Positions 16,888-24,690 of a stretch of 64,000 bases of DNA are shown here, one piece after another. The stretch is taken from NCBI RefSeq assembly GCF_025999835.1, contig NZ_AP025628.1, positions 868,001 to 932,000 on the forward strand, read 5' to 3'. The stretch's first letter is position 1; each line of letters opens with the position of its first letter. The notes under the pieces were generated by a model. That model was not told the DNA's origin. It made no database searches and saw only the letters and a list, made by a program, of their open reading frames with translations. The translations under genes and the position numbers were made by a program. This DNA is from Caldinitratiruptor microaerophilus. GTDB lineage: Bacteria > Bacillota > Sulfobacillia > Symbiobacteriales > ZC4RG38.

Positions 16888-17664
16888 TCAAGGGCGGGCA
16901 AGCGAGTGGAGCGAGGCCAGGAGGATCGGCCCGCCGATCACCACCGCCAGGTTGAAGAGCCCAAGCATGGCGATGAGGGCGAAGGCGGCGGGCATCCGGC
17001 GGGAGACCTCCCGGACCTCGGCCTCCGCCGTACGGCGGAGGGAGTCGGACAGGGTGGCGAAGGCCTCCTGGCCCGTGGCGCGAGCCTGGAGCGCGGCGGC
17101 AAGCCGCGCGGCGACGGCGGCCATCTCGGGGCGGCCGGTCACCTGACCCAGAGAGTGGACCGCAGCGGAGAAGTCCTGGCCGAGTGCCGCCCGGGCGAGG
17201 GCCTGCTGCACCTGTAAGCGGAGGGGGCCGGAGAGGAGGGGGGCGGCCCCGGCGAGGGCTCTGAGTGGCGTGTCACCGGCGGCGAGGTGGATCTCCAAGA
17301 GGTCGGCCAGCATGGGCAGCTCCCGGAAGATCTCGGCCTGCCAGCGCCGGTACTCGCCCTCCAGGGACCAGAGGGACAGGCCGGCCACGGCGAGGGCGAG
17401 CAGAAGCGCCTTGAACCCGAGCGCGGGCAGGAAAAGGAGCGCAGCCAGAATGCCGCCCAGGATCAGGGCGACCGCGCTGGTGGGCGGCCACCCTACGGCG
17501 TCAAGGCGCGCCTGGACCGGGCGCGGCAGGCGAGCGGCCAAAGCGTCCGACCATGCTTGGCGCCGGATGAGGGGCACCCGCCGCGGCCGGAGCGGCGGCG
17601 GCGCGAGCAGGGTGTAAGCGAAGGCGGTGACGCTGGCGACGAACAGGACGAAGGCGGGGATCAT
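16888..17664 (-). CDS. tadC: TadC-like inner-membrane platform protein (GspF domain)
   Basis: 258 residues, with membrane helices at the N-terminus (FVLFVASVTAFAYTLL), near residue 65 (LILGGILAALLFLPALGF) and at the C-terminus (ALIAMLGLFNLAVVIGGPIL). The cytoplasmic GspF-type stretch is ELPMLADLLEIHLAAGDTPL. Family knowledge: TadB and TadC form the pilus platform with the TadA ATPase. It overlaps tadB by 4 nt. Confidence 0.85.
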   Translation of the reverse strand: MIPAFVLFVASVTAFAYTLLAPPPLRPRRVPLIRRQAWSDALAARLPRPVQARLDAVGWPPTSAVALILGGILAALLFLPALGFKALLLALAVAGLSLWSLEGEYRRWQAEIFRELPMLADLLEIHLAAGDTPLRALAGAAPLLSGPLRLQVQQALARAALGQDFSAAVHSLGQVTGRPEMAAVAARLAAALQARATGQEAFATLSDSLRRTAEAEVREVSRRMPAAFALIAMLGLFNLAVVIGGPILLASLHSLARP

Positions 17665-18488
17665 GCGAGGGACCTCCCGGCGCGGACGAGGAGGAAGACG
17701 GAGAGGCTGGTGAGGGCGGCCGAGATAGGCACGACGAGGCGACCGGGGCCGAGCAGCGTGTCCCGGACGGCAGGCAAGGCGGCCGTCTCCTCGAAGAGGA
17801 GCACCACGGGGCCGGCGGCCAGGAGGAGTGCCATGAGACGGGCGCCGGCGACCTCGGCCCTTCGGTCAGCCTCCAGAACATGCTGCTCGTGCAGGGCCCG
17901 GCCCAGGCGCCGGAAGGCGGGCCCGACGTCCTGGAACTTGTACCGGGTGAGCTCGACCAGGCGGGCGAACAGGTGGACCTCGTCACGCCCGGGCGCGGCG
18001 GCTGTCAGGGCGGCACCCAGGGGCTCGCCGGTGGCGTGGCGGGCCAGGGCCTCGTGGAGGGCGGACTTCACCGGATCGGGCGCCCGGTCGGCCACCTGGG
18101 CGAGGGCGCGGAGGGGCGAGCCCGCCGCCTCCAGGAAGTCGGGGAACAGGTCGATGGCCACCCGCCAGGCGGCCCGAACACGGCGCTCCCGGAGGCGAAG
18201 GACGGTCTGCGTAAGGAGCTGCGCGAGCATCCAGCCGGCCGGCGCGGCAGCGAGTGCGGCTAGCACACTGCGGAAGAAGAGCCCGTACAGGGCTGCGGCG
18301 AGGGCCGCGGCGGCGAGCGCCGACGCCGCCCGGAGGAAGGGTATTGGCCGGGCAACTAGCCCAGGCAGCAGGGGTCTTGTGGAGCGGGGAGACCGGACTC
18401 GGGTGGGGGCGCGGAAGGCCTGCGGAGGGGTGAGGAGCAGGTACGTGCCGGCGAAGACCGCTGCCGCGAAGAGGAGGATGGGGATCAC
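17661..18488 (-). CDS. tadB: TadB-like inner-membrane platform protein
   Basis: 275 residues with the same GspF-type plan as its downstream neighbour: FPDFLEAAGSPLRALAQVAD in the cytoplasmic domain and hydrophobic segments at the start, near residue 55 and at the end. It is coupled to tadA (4-nt overlap upstream) and tadC (4-nt overlap downstream). Confidence 0.83.
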   Translation of the reverse strand: MIPILLFAAAVFAGTYLLLTPPQAFRAPTRVRSPRSTRPLLPGLVARPIPFLRAASALAAAALAAALYGLFFRSVLAALAAAPAGWMLAQLLTQTVLRLRERRVRAAWRVAIDLFPDFLEAAGSPLRALAQVADRAPDPVKSALHEALARHATGEPLGAALTAAAPGRDEVHLFARLVELTRYKFQDVGPAFRRLGRALHEQHVLEADRRAEVAGARLMALLLAAGPVVLLFEETAALPAVRDTLLGPGRLVVPISAALTSLSVFLLVRAGRSLA

Positions 18489-19816
18489 GGCTGCTCGTCC
18501 TCCCCCGTGCCGCCGAACTCCTCAGGGAAGGGGACGCCGAACTCCCAGGCGCGGCGGCGCCGGGGCGCCGTCAGGTGGGCGCGGTACTCGAAGTCGCCGA
18601 CGACGCGGCCGCCTGGGTCCAGGCCGCGGTAGCGGAAGCGGAAGAGATCCCGGAAAGGCTCGCCGCTGTCGAGGGAGCAGACCTCGACCACCCGGACCAC
18701 CTTGCGACTGCCGTCCTGGCGGAAGCGCCGGCAGAAAACGAGGAGGTCCAGCGTCTCGTGGAGCATCCGCCGGGTCTGGTCCTCGCTGAGCTGGAACCCG
18801 GCCCGCATGAGGAGGAGGGTGAGGCGGCGGATCACGTCCTCCGGCGAGTCGCCATGGAAGGAGGTGATGCCGCCCCGGAAAGCCGCGCTCATGGCCTCGA
18901 TGAGGTCGGCGGCCTCGTGGGGGCCGGTGAGTTCGCCCAGGACGAAGCGGTCGGGCCGGAGCTGGAGCGCGGCCCGGAAGAGCTCGTAGATGGGGATGGG
19001 GTCACGGGGTCGCTCGACGGCCTCCAGGTTGACAACGTGGAGGTCCGGGTCGCCCAGGACCAGCTCGGCGGCCTGCTCGACGATGACGAGGCGCTCCTCC
19101 GGGGAGACGAAGCGCAGGAGGTTGCGAATGACCGTCGTCTTGCCGCTGCCGGTCTCGCCCAGGACGAGGATGTTGAGCCTGGCCCGTACGGCGAGGGCGA
19201 AGAAGTCGAGCATGTCCGGGGTGAGAGAACCCAGTGCGACGAGCTCCTGGGGCCCGATGGGCCGCCCGGGGGACGGGGGCTTGCGGATCGCCATGACGAC
19301 CCCCTGTCGGGTGGCGGGCGCCTGGACGATGCGGACCCGGATGCCGCCTTCCAGGGTGAGGAGGGCAAGAGGGCGGTTCTCGGTGAGCTCCCGCCCGGCC
19401 TGGGCGGCAAGGCGCTGGGCGAGGTGGAGGAGCTCGGGGCCGGAAACGTCGATGGCGGCGCGCTCGAGGCGGCCGGCCCGCTCCACCCACACGGAGCCGG
19501 GGCCGTTGACGAGCACTTCGGTGACGGTGGGGTCGTCCACCAGGGGTTGGAGCTTGCCGAAGCCGAGGACCTGGCTGGCGAGCTGGCGGGCCAGGGCGTC
19601 GCGCTCGCCGGAGGTGAGGCTCTCCATCCGGAGGGCGGCGGAAATGGCCTCCCGGGCTTCCTGGGCGGCCCCCGGGTCCGCCAGGGCGCGGGCAACGGCC
19701 GGGGCGTGACGCTGCAGTAGCCGGGCGGTGACGAGTTCCCCAGCGCTGGCCGTCCGGTGGCCCTCGTGGGTACGGCGCCGACGAAGGATCTCGTCGTGCA
19801 GGTTGACCTTAGCCAC
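18485..19816 (-). CDS. tadA: TadA/CpaF-type secretion ATPase
   Basis: 443 residues from GTG 19816. Walker A is GETGSGKTTVIRNL (around residue 222). An Asp box and Walker B region lie in RLVIVEQAAELVLGDPDLHV. The His-box segment FRGGITSFHGDSPEDVIRRL matches CpaF-type ATPases (normally TGSMSTIHANSP; here GITSFHGDSP). The N-domain has VTEVLVNGPGSVWVERAGRL. Family knowledge: a cytoplasmic hexamer that powers Flp pilus assembly. The gene overlaps cpaE by 8 nt. Confidence 0.93.
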   Translation of the reverse strand: MAKVNLHDEILRRRRTHEGHRTASAGELVTARLLQRHAPAVARALADPGAAQEAREAISAALRMESLTSGERDALARQLASQVLGFGKLQPLVDDPTVTEVLVNGPGSVWVERAGRLERAAIDVSGPELLHLAQRLAAQAGRELTENRPLALLTLEGGIRVRIVQAPATRQGVVMAIRKPPSPGRPIGPQELVALGSLTPDMLDFFALAVRARLNILVLGETGSGKTTVIRNLLRFVSPEERLVIVEQAAELVLGDPDLHVVNLEAVERPRDPIPIYELFRAALQLRPDRFVLGELTGPHEAADLIEAMSAAFRGGITSFHGDSPEDVIRRLTLLLMRAGFQLSEDQTRRMLHETLDLLVFCRRFRQDGSRKVVRVVEVCSLDSGEPFRDLFRFRYRGLDPGGRVVGDFEYRAHLTAPRRRRAWEFGVPFPEEFGGTGEDEQP

Positions 19817-20687
19817 GGCCGACCACCTCCCGGGTCCGGCGGCGGAAGAGGCGGGTCAGGAAGCCGTGACGGGGGGCCGCCGGGGCTTCGGTGCCGAGGG
19901 CGTCGGCGGCCAGGCGGGCCCAGGGGTTGTCCGGCTTGCCGTTCAGGCTGAGGCCGCAAGGCTTTCCCTCCTGGACGGCGCGCAGGTAGGCCAAGGGCTG
20001 GGCCGGGATGACGGCCCGGGCGCGCAGGCCCAGGTACTGTTCGATGGCACTCACGGGGATGCCGTAGCCGGGCAGGTAGCGGTTGACGACGAGGCGCACG
20101 CGGTCCCGGGGGATGCCGGCGTCGGCGGCGAGGCGGAGGGCCTCCCAGGCCGTCTCCACCGCGACGCGGTCCTGGTCCACGACGAGGTAAACCAGGGTCG
20201 CGGCACGCAGGGCGGCGAAGGTGGTGGCTTCGTCGATGGGCGAGGCGCAGTCCGCCACCACCACGTCCCAGGCGTCGAGGCAGGCGGCGATCAGGCGGTC
20301 GGCCTCTTCCGCGCCGAGGCTGAGGAGGTCGGAGGGGGAGGCGGTGAGGACGTGGACGCCCGGGGCCCCGGGGGCCGGGCGGGCGTGGTGCCGGACGGTG
20401 TCGGTGGTGACCGCCTCCCCGAGGAGCGTGGCCAGACCGCCGGGCGAAGCGAGCCCGAAGTGGACACCCAGGGCGGGCGCCCGGAGATCGAGGTCGAGGG
20501 CGAGGACCGGCCGCCCGGTTCGGGCGATGGCGGCGGCCAAGTTGGCGGCGACAGTGGACTTTCCGACCCCGCCCTTGGGGCCCCAAACGGCGCAGAGGAG
20601 CCGGGGTCGGAAGCTGGGGGCCACGGGAGGCGGGTCGGATGGCGATGCGGCCCGCCCGAAGGCGGGCCGGGGCACGGAGAGCGACAT
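19809..20687 (-). CDS. cpaE: CpaE-like MinD/ParA-family ATPase of the Tad system
   Basis: ATG 20687 after GGAGG gives 292 residues. The deviant Walker A GPKGGVGKST lies near residue 36. Switch regions DLDLRAPALGVHFGL and VVADCASPIDEATTF follow, then RLVVNRYLPG. No receiver-like N-domain is present, unlike classical CpaE. Family knowledge: localises the pilus machinery. First gene of the tightly overlapping cpaE-tadA-tadB-tadC set. Confidence 0.87.
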   Translation of the reverse strand: MSLSVPRPAFGRAASPSDPPPVAPSFRPRLLCAVWGPKGGVGKSTVAANLAAAIARTGRPVLALDLDLRAPALGVHFGLASPGGLATLLGEAVTTDTVRHHARPAPGAPGVHVLTASPSDLLSLGAEEADRLIAACLDAWDVVVADCASPIDEATTFAALRAATLVYLVVDQDRVAVETAWEALRLAADAGIPRDRVRLVVNRYLPGYGIPVSAIEQYLGLRARAVIPAQPLAYLRAVQEGKPCGLSLNGKPDNPWARLAADALGTEAPAAPRHGFLTRLFRRRTREVVGRG

Positions 20688-20740
20688 GCGGGGCCTCCTT
20701 TCGATGCATCTTCTCGCGGCGCCCAGCTCAGCGGGCCAGG

Positions 20741-20782
20741 TTGACTCTTGCCCGTCAGCGTTGTATGATGATGTCACACATC
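20741..20782 (+). promoter_or_regulatory. Promoter and operator of the RelBE-like module
   Basis: TTGACT (20741-20746), a 17-nt spacer and TATGAT (20764-20769) make a strong sigma-A promoter. A perfect inverted repeat GATGT-CAC-ACATC follows at 20770-20782, in the right place for an autorepressor. It lies in the divergent gap with cpaE. Confidence 0.8.
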
Positions 20783-20801
20783 GCGCGCGGAGGGATAGCC
20801 A

Positions 20802-21053
20802 ATGGCCACGCTCTCGGTCCGGGTCCCGGACGAGCTGAAGCGTGTCCTGGAAGCCCGGGCGAAGGGTCAGCATCGTCAGCCTTCGGACCAGGTGCGGCGC
20901 TACCTGGAGATCGCCATGATCGCCGAAGACAACCCGGACCTGTCGTTCCAGATGATCGAGGCGATCCTTGAGGCCCAGGCAGAACTGGACGCGGGGCTTG
21001 CCGAGCCGTACGAGTTCGGGGACGTCGGCGGAGATGCAGGGGTTCAGGGTTGA
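20802..21053 (+). CDS. RHH-type antitoxin of a RelBE/ParDE-like module
   Basis: 83 residues starting MATLSVRVPDELKRVLEARA, a ribbon-helix-helix N-terminus, with an acidic tail (AELDAGLAEPYEFGDVGG) that would wrap the toxin. Its 3' end overlaps the toxin by 20 nt. With its partner it is one of the few rightward genes inside the leftward block, so it has its own promoter (20741-20769). Confidence 0.83.
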   Translation: MATLSVRVPDELKRVLEARAKGQHRQPSDQVRRYLEIAMIAEDNPDLSFQMIEAILEAQAELDAGLAEPYEFGDVGGDAGVQG

Positions 21054-21330
21054 GGCCGCCCCCAGGTTCAACCGGATGGCGAAGAAGCTGCCGCCTGAGG
21101 TCAAGCGGGCCTTGGATGAGGAGATCCGCCGCATCGCCGAGAACCCGTACAAGGGGGACCGAAAGAAAGGCGTCCTTCGGGACGTGTTCGTGGAGAAGTT
21201 CGAGGCGCAGAGCGCCAGGTGGCTTCTGGCGTATCGTGTCCAACCAGATCGTCAGGTTGTGCAGCTCTTGGCCATCGGGCAGCACGAGAACTTCTACCGG
21301 GATCTGAGCCGGTACCTCAGCGGGAGGTGA
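21034..21330 (+). CDS. RelE/ParE-type toxin
   Basis: 98 residues from ATG 21034. The pattern FRVEAAPRFNRMAKKLPPEV, LDEEIRRIAENPYKGDRKKG and ARWLLAYRVQPDRQVVQLLA with a terminal HENFYRDLSRYL is the RelE/ParE fold. Family knowledge: RelE toxins cleave ribosome-bound mRNA and ParE toxins poison gyrase; which applies cannot be told from sequence alone. Confidence 0.85.
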   Translation: MQGFRVEAAPRFNRMAKKLPPEVKRALDEEIRRIAENPYKGDRKKGVLRDVFVEKFEAQSARWLLAYRVQPDRQVVQLLAIGQHENFYRDLSRYLSGR

Positions 21331-21384
21331 CCGGCTCGATCTTCTCCGCCATCGGTCCGGCGCAATCTCCGCCCCCGTCGCCGA

Positions 21385-22713
21385 TCAGTCGACCAGGCCG
21401 AAGATGCGGAGGATGGCAGCGCCCGGTGCCGCCCAGGCTGGCGGGCGGTCGGCCGGGCCTGACACCAGGGCCAGGCGCGCCCAGGCGGCGGCGAGGTATA
21501 CGAGGGCGACCGGCAGAAGCACCGGACGGAGCCGGCGCCACAGGCCGGAGACGGCGGGGAGGAGCGCGGCGATCGACCGGCCGGGCCGAGCCTGAGAACG
21601 GAGGAGAACGGGCTCCAGGAGGGCCTGAAGCGCGGCGTCCAGGGCGGGATCTGCATGCTCGTACCCCGGCAAGGCGGAAGGCGGCACCCAGGGGAGAGGG
21701 TGCAGGGCGGCACCGAGGTTGGCAAAGGGTTCCGGAGGCGAGGTCGCGGGGGTGAGGGCGAAGCGCCAGTGAGATGGCGCGCTCCCCTCCGTCCACCGCA
21801 GGGCCTCCCGCAGCCGCCAGGGCGCAGGGCTCAGGATGACGATGCCGAGGTCGGCGCGGGCCAGCTCGGGATCGTCTGGCGGGGAGGCCCCGAGGTCGAG
21901 GACGAGGTACTCGTGCCGGGACCGGTCCTGCAGGAGGGGCGCCAGACGCTGGGCGGCATCCGGGAGGTGTGCGGGCTCACCGGCTGCGGGGATGGGGAGG
22001 GCGTAGACGGTGACTCCGGGTACGAGGCAAACCCCGTCCGGGCCCGTCCCGGGGTCACGGCTGAGGGAGCGCAGGAGCCAAGCCAGTGCCGGGCGGGGGC
22101 AGAGCTCCACGAGGCCGACCCGGTAGCCGTGGCGGGCCAGATACCCCGCCACGGCCAGGGCCGTGTGGGTGGCGCCGGCTCCGGGGGCTGCCGCGACCAC
22201 GGCGAGGACGACGGGGCGGCCGCCCAGGGGGACGCGCTGGACGCGCTCCACGACGCGCACCCGCTCCGGGGCGGCGCGGGGCTGCCCGACGCCCGGGTGC
22301 GCGGCGTCCCAGCGTGCCGCGTGGGCGTAGGTGGCCGGCGGGCCCGTGAGGGCGTCCCGCAGGAGGGACTCCCACCCCGGTGCCTCATCTGGGGCGAGGA
22401 TGTCGTAGACGCCGATGGCGACCATCCCGGCGACAACGGGGTCGCCCGGGAGGCGGCCGGGGGCCAGGAGGACGACGCGGCTGTCCGGGCGGGCCACGCG
22501 GTACTGCCGGGCGCCGGCGAGGAGGGCCTCGGGCGGGCCGGCGCCGGCGTCGAGGAGAAGCACATCCGCCGCGGCGCGGGCGGCGGCCTCGAAGTCGGCT
22601 TGGGTGGCGGCCGCGTCGCGCTGCCGGACGCTGACCCAGGCGACCTCGCCGAGAGGGCGGACGGCCTCCAAGACCTCCGCGGTGGCGGGGGAGAGGAGGG
22701 CGGCGACGAGCAT
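21385..22713 (-). CDS. Second CpaE-like protein: receiver-like N-domain plus degenerate P-loop ATPase
   Basis: 442 residues. Residues 1-120 look like a degenerate response-regulator fold (VLLLDAGAGPPEALLAGARQ, RVVLLAPGRLPGDPVVAGMV). A MinD-like domain follows, whose P-loop reads APGAGATHTALAV, lacking the Lys-Lys of MinD and the usual GKS/T; ATP binding is doubtful. The C-terminus has a Pro/Ala-rich stretch and a hydrophobic helix (RPVLLPVALVYLAAAWARLA), which may anchor it to the membrane. Classical CpaE has the same receiver-plus-ATPase order. It probably divides labour with the shorter CpaE at 19809-20687. Confidence 0.65.
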   Translation of the reverse strand: MLVAALLSPATAEVLEAVRPLGEVAWVSVRQRDAAATQADFEAAARAAADVLLLDAGAGPPEALLAGARQYRVARPDSRVVLLAPGRLPGDPVVAGMVAIGVYDILAPDEAPGWESLLRDALTGPPATYAHAARWDAAHPGVGQPRAAPERVRVVERVQRVPLGGRPVVLAVVAAAPGAGATHTALAVAGYLARHGYRVGLVELCPRPALAWLLRSLSRDPGTGPDGVCLVPGVTVYALPIPAAGEPAHLPDAAQRLAPLLQDRSRHEYLVLDLGASPPDDPELARADLGIVILSPAPWRLREALRWTEGSAPSHWRFALTPATSPPEPFANLGAALHPLPWVPPSALPGYEHADPALDAALQALLEPVLLRSQARPGRSIAALLPAVSGLWRRLRPVLLPVALVYLAAAWARLALVSGPADRPPAWAAPGAAILRIFGLVD

Positions 22714-22732
22714 GAGGAGTCACTCCAGGGGA

Positions 22733-23128
22733 TCAGGGTTCGGGCGCCGGGAGAGCCTGACGGGAGGCCACCTCCAACACCCGCCGGAGCACGGTGCCGA
22801 CGGGCGGGCTGCCGACGAGCCGGGCCTGGGTGACGGCGAGACTGCCGGCGAGAAGGGCGGCTTCGGGCGAGACGGAGCGCGCGGACTCCGACGAGCGCAG
22901 GAAAATCTCCACGAGGGCCTGGAGGGGATGTAGGCCCAGGCCGCCGAGGGAGTGGGTGATCTCCTCGGGTGACATACCCAGGTAGGGATGGCCCGGGGCC
23001 ACCGCGGAGAGGGCGACGCGGGCCTCATGGGCGGCCTGGGTGGCGAGGGTCCGGGCCTCCTCGTGCTGGGCCAGCGCGAGGAGGGCGGCCCGGTACTGCC
23101 GGGCCGCCTCGTCGGGGCTGGACGGCAA
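22733..23128 (-). CDS. Small helical protein of unknown function
   Basis: 131 residues from TTG 23128, 9 nt after GGAGG. Ala/Leu-rich helices predominate (DEAARQYRAALLALAQHEEA, EARVALSAVAPG). No membrane segment or motif recognised. It lies between the CpaE-like gene and another small helical gene in a tight operon, 19 bp and 13 bp from its neighbours, so it is very likely expressed. Possibly a soluble accessory of the pilus or channel. Confidence 0.55.
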   Translation of the reverse strand: MPSSPDEAARQYRAALLALAQHEEARTLATQAAHEARVALSAVAPGHPYLGMSPEEITHSLGGLGLHPLQALVEIFLRSSESARSVSPEAALLAGSLAVTQARLVGSPPVGTVLRRVLEVASRQALPAPEP

Positions 23129-23141
23129 GGGGGTGCACCTC

Positions 23142-23501
23142 CTATAGTTCGGGCACTGGTCCGCTGCGAAGAGCAGCCGTAAGTGCCCGGGACAGGTGCC
23201 AGCGCAGGCCGTGGTCAAGCCAGTTCATGGCCTGCCAACGCACGTCCCCCCGGGCGCGGAGCGCGTCGTTGAACGGGTCGCGGAGCCAGCGGTCGGTCCA
23301 GGCGAGGGCCTCCCGGAGGGACACAGGCGGAAAGAGGGTTCCGAGGGCACGCAGTGCCTGATCCGTCTCACCGGCGGCCGCCAGGGCCCGGTAGGCCCAG
23401 GCGAGGGCCCGGTGGTCGCGGGCCTGGACTGCGGCGCGCAGGGCCTCCAGGCGGTCCACGTAGGAGCCGGTCGACTCCCAAGGCGGGGAAAGTGGCGGCA
23501 C
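23142..23501 (-). CDS. Small helical (HEAT/TPR-like) protein of unknown function
   Basis: 119 residues. VDRLEALRAAVQARDHRALA and WAYRALAAAGETDQALRALG look like paired antiparallel helices. No known motif. The start lies 17 bp past the end of the M23 peptidase gene. Strand, spacing and codon bias match the operon. Confidence 0.5.
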   Translation of the reverse strand: MPPLSPPWESTGSYVDRLEALRAAVQARDHRALAWAYRALAAAGETDQALRALGTLFPPVSLREALAWTDRWLRDPFNDALRARGDVRWQAMNWLDHGLRWHLSRALTAALRSGPVPEL

Positions 23502-23517
23502 GGAACCACCTCCAGTG

Positions 23518-24684
23518 TCAGGGGCGGTAGTAGAGCAGGGGGTCCACAGGGCCGGCGTGCCGGTAGACCTCGAAATGCAGGTGTGGGCCGGTGCTCTTGC
23601 CCGTGGAGCCCACGGCGCCGATCACCGCGCCACCGGCGATCCAGCCCCCCGGTCGGATGTCCACCCGGCTCAGGTGGCAGTACCGGGTCGCGGTGCCGTC
23701 GAGGTGGTCGATGCGGACCCCGAGCCCGCACGCGCCGGCTGGGCCGGTCTGCGTGACCCGGCCCGGACGGGCCGCGACCACCATGGCACCCGTGGGCGCG
23801 CCGATGTCCAGCCCGGCGTGAAAGCCGTCCAGGAGCTCGACGGGATCCACCCGCGGGCCGAAGCAGGAGGTCACGCGGAACACGCCGGGCACGGGCCAGA
23901 TCCACCCGGGCTGCGGTACGGGCCGCCATCCCGGCGCGGCGCAGGGAGCCCCGTCCCCTCCCGGGAGCGCGTCGTGCAGGTCCCGGAGCGAGGTGAGGTC
24001 AAAGGCGAGGAAGGCGCGTACCTGGCCTCGCTCTGCGGCCGACAAGCCCAGGCGGGTCATGACCTCCTCGAGGGACCGGGCTTCGTACCAGCGCACGGTC
24101 ACGTCGGTCTCGTAGGTACGGCAGCGCGTGCGCCCGTCGGGGGTTGTTTCACACTCCGTGCGGCGGACCCGGGCGGCGCCCTCGTGCTCGTCGGCATACT
24201 CCCAGGCCACGGCGCGGGCGGCCTCGTAGGCGGCGCGAGGGTACCACTCGGAACAGACGGTCACGGGGTCCACCGCGCGCTCGCGCCCCCGGCGGTCGCG
24301 CTCCAGCCGGACGTACCGGCCCGGTCCGCCGCCGGGGTCACGGACGTAGCCGGGGGGCGCCCGGTCCACACAGGCCGGGAGGGACTCCTCGAGGCCGGCG
24401 AAGTCGTTTTCCCGCTGCGTCGCGAGGACGGCCAGAACCTCCGGCCACGGCACGGTGATCCCGTCCGGGTCGTATCCCGCCGGCGCGTCCAGGATGGTGC
24501 CCTCGGGCGGCGGGACCCGGGTGGCCTCGCTCACGTGCCGGGCGGCGGCCACGACGGCCCGGACCACGGCGGGGGAGGCCAGGGGGACGTGCTTTACGAC
24601 GGCGAGTGGTCCGGCGAACATCCGGGCGACGAAGAGGACGAAGAGGAGCGCCAGCCCGGCGGCAAAAAAGGCGGCCGACCGCAC
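23518..24684 (-). CDS. M23-family peptidoglycan endopeptidase of the mating channel
   Basis: 388 residues with one N-terminal membrane helix (AFFAAGLALLFVLFVARMF) and a C-terminal M23 (LytM) domain. The zinc ligands are in DGFHAGLDIGAPTG, and HLHFEVYRHAGPVDP carries the HxH motif; TRYCHLSRVDIRPGG lies between them. Residues 40-250 form a Cys-containing domain of unknown type. Family knowledge: such enzymes (compare VirB1, CwlT) open the wall for the conjugation channel. It starts 6 bp after the VirB4 stop. Confidence 0.88.
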   Translation of the reverse strand: MRSAAFFAAGLALLFVLFVARMFAGPLAVVKHVPLASPAVVRAVVAAARHVSEATRVPPPEGTILDAPAGYDPDGITVPWPEVLAVLATQRENDFAGLEESLPACVDRAPPGYVRDPGGGPGRYVRLERDRRGRERAVDPVTVCSEWYPRAAYEAARAVAWEYADEHEGAARVRRTECETTPDGRTRCRTYETDVTVRWYEARSLEEVMTRLGLSAAERGQVRAFLAFDLTSLRDLHDALPGGDGAPCAAPGWRPVPQPGWIWPVPGVFRVTSCFGPRVDPVELLDGFHAGLDIGAPTGAMVVAARPGRVTQTGPAGACGLGVRIDHLDGTATRYCHLSRVDIRPGGWIAGGAVIGAVGSTGKSTGPHLHFEVYRHAGPVDPLLYYRP

Positions 24685-24690
24685 GCCGGC

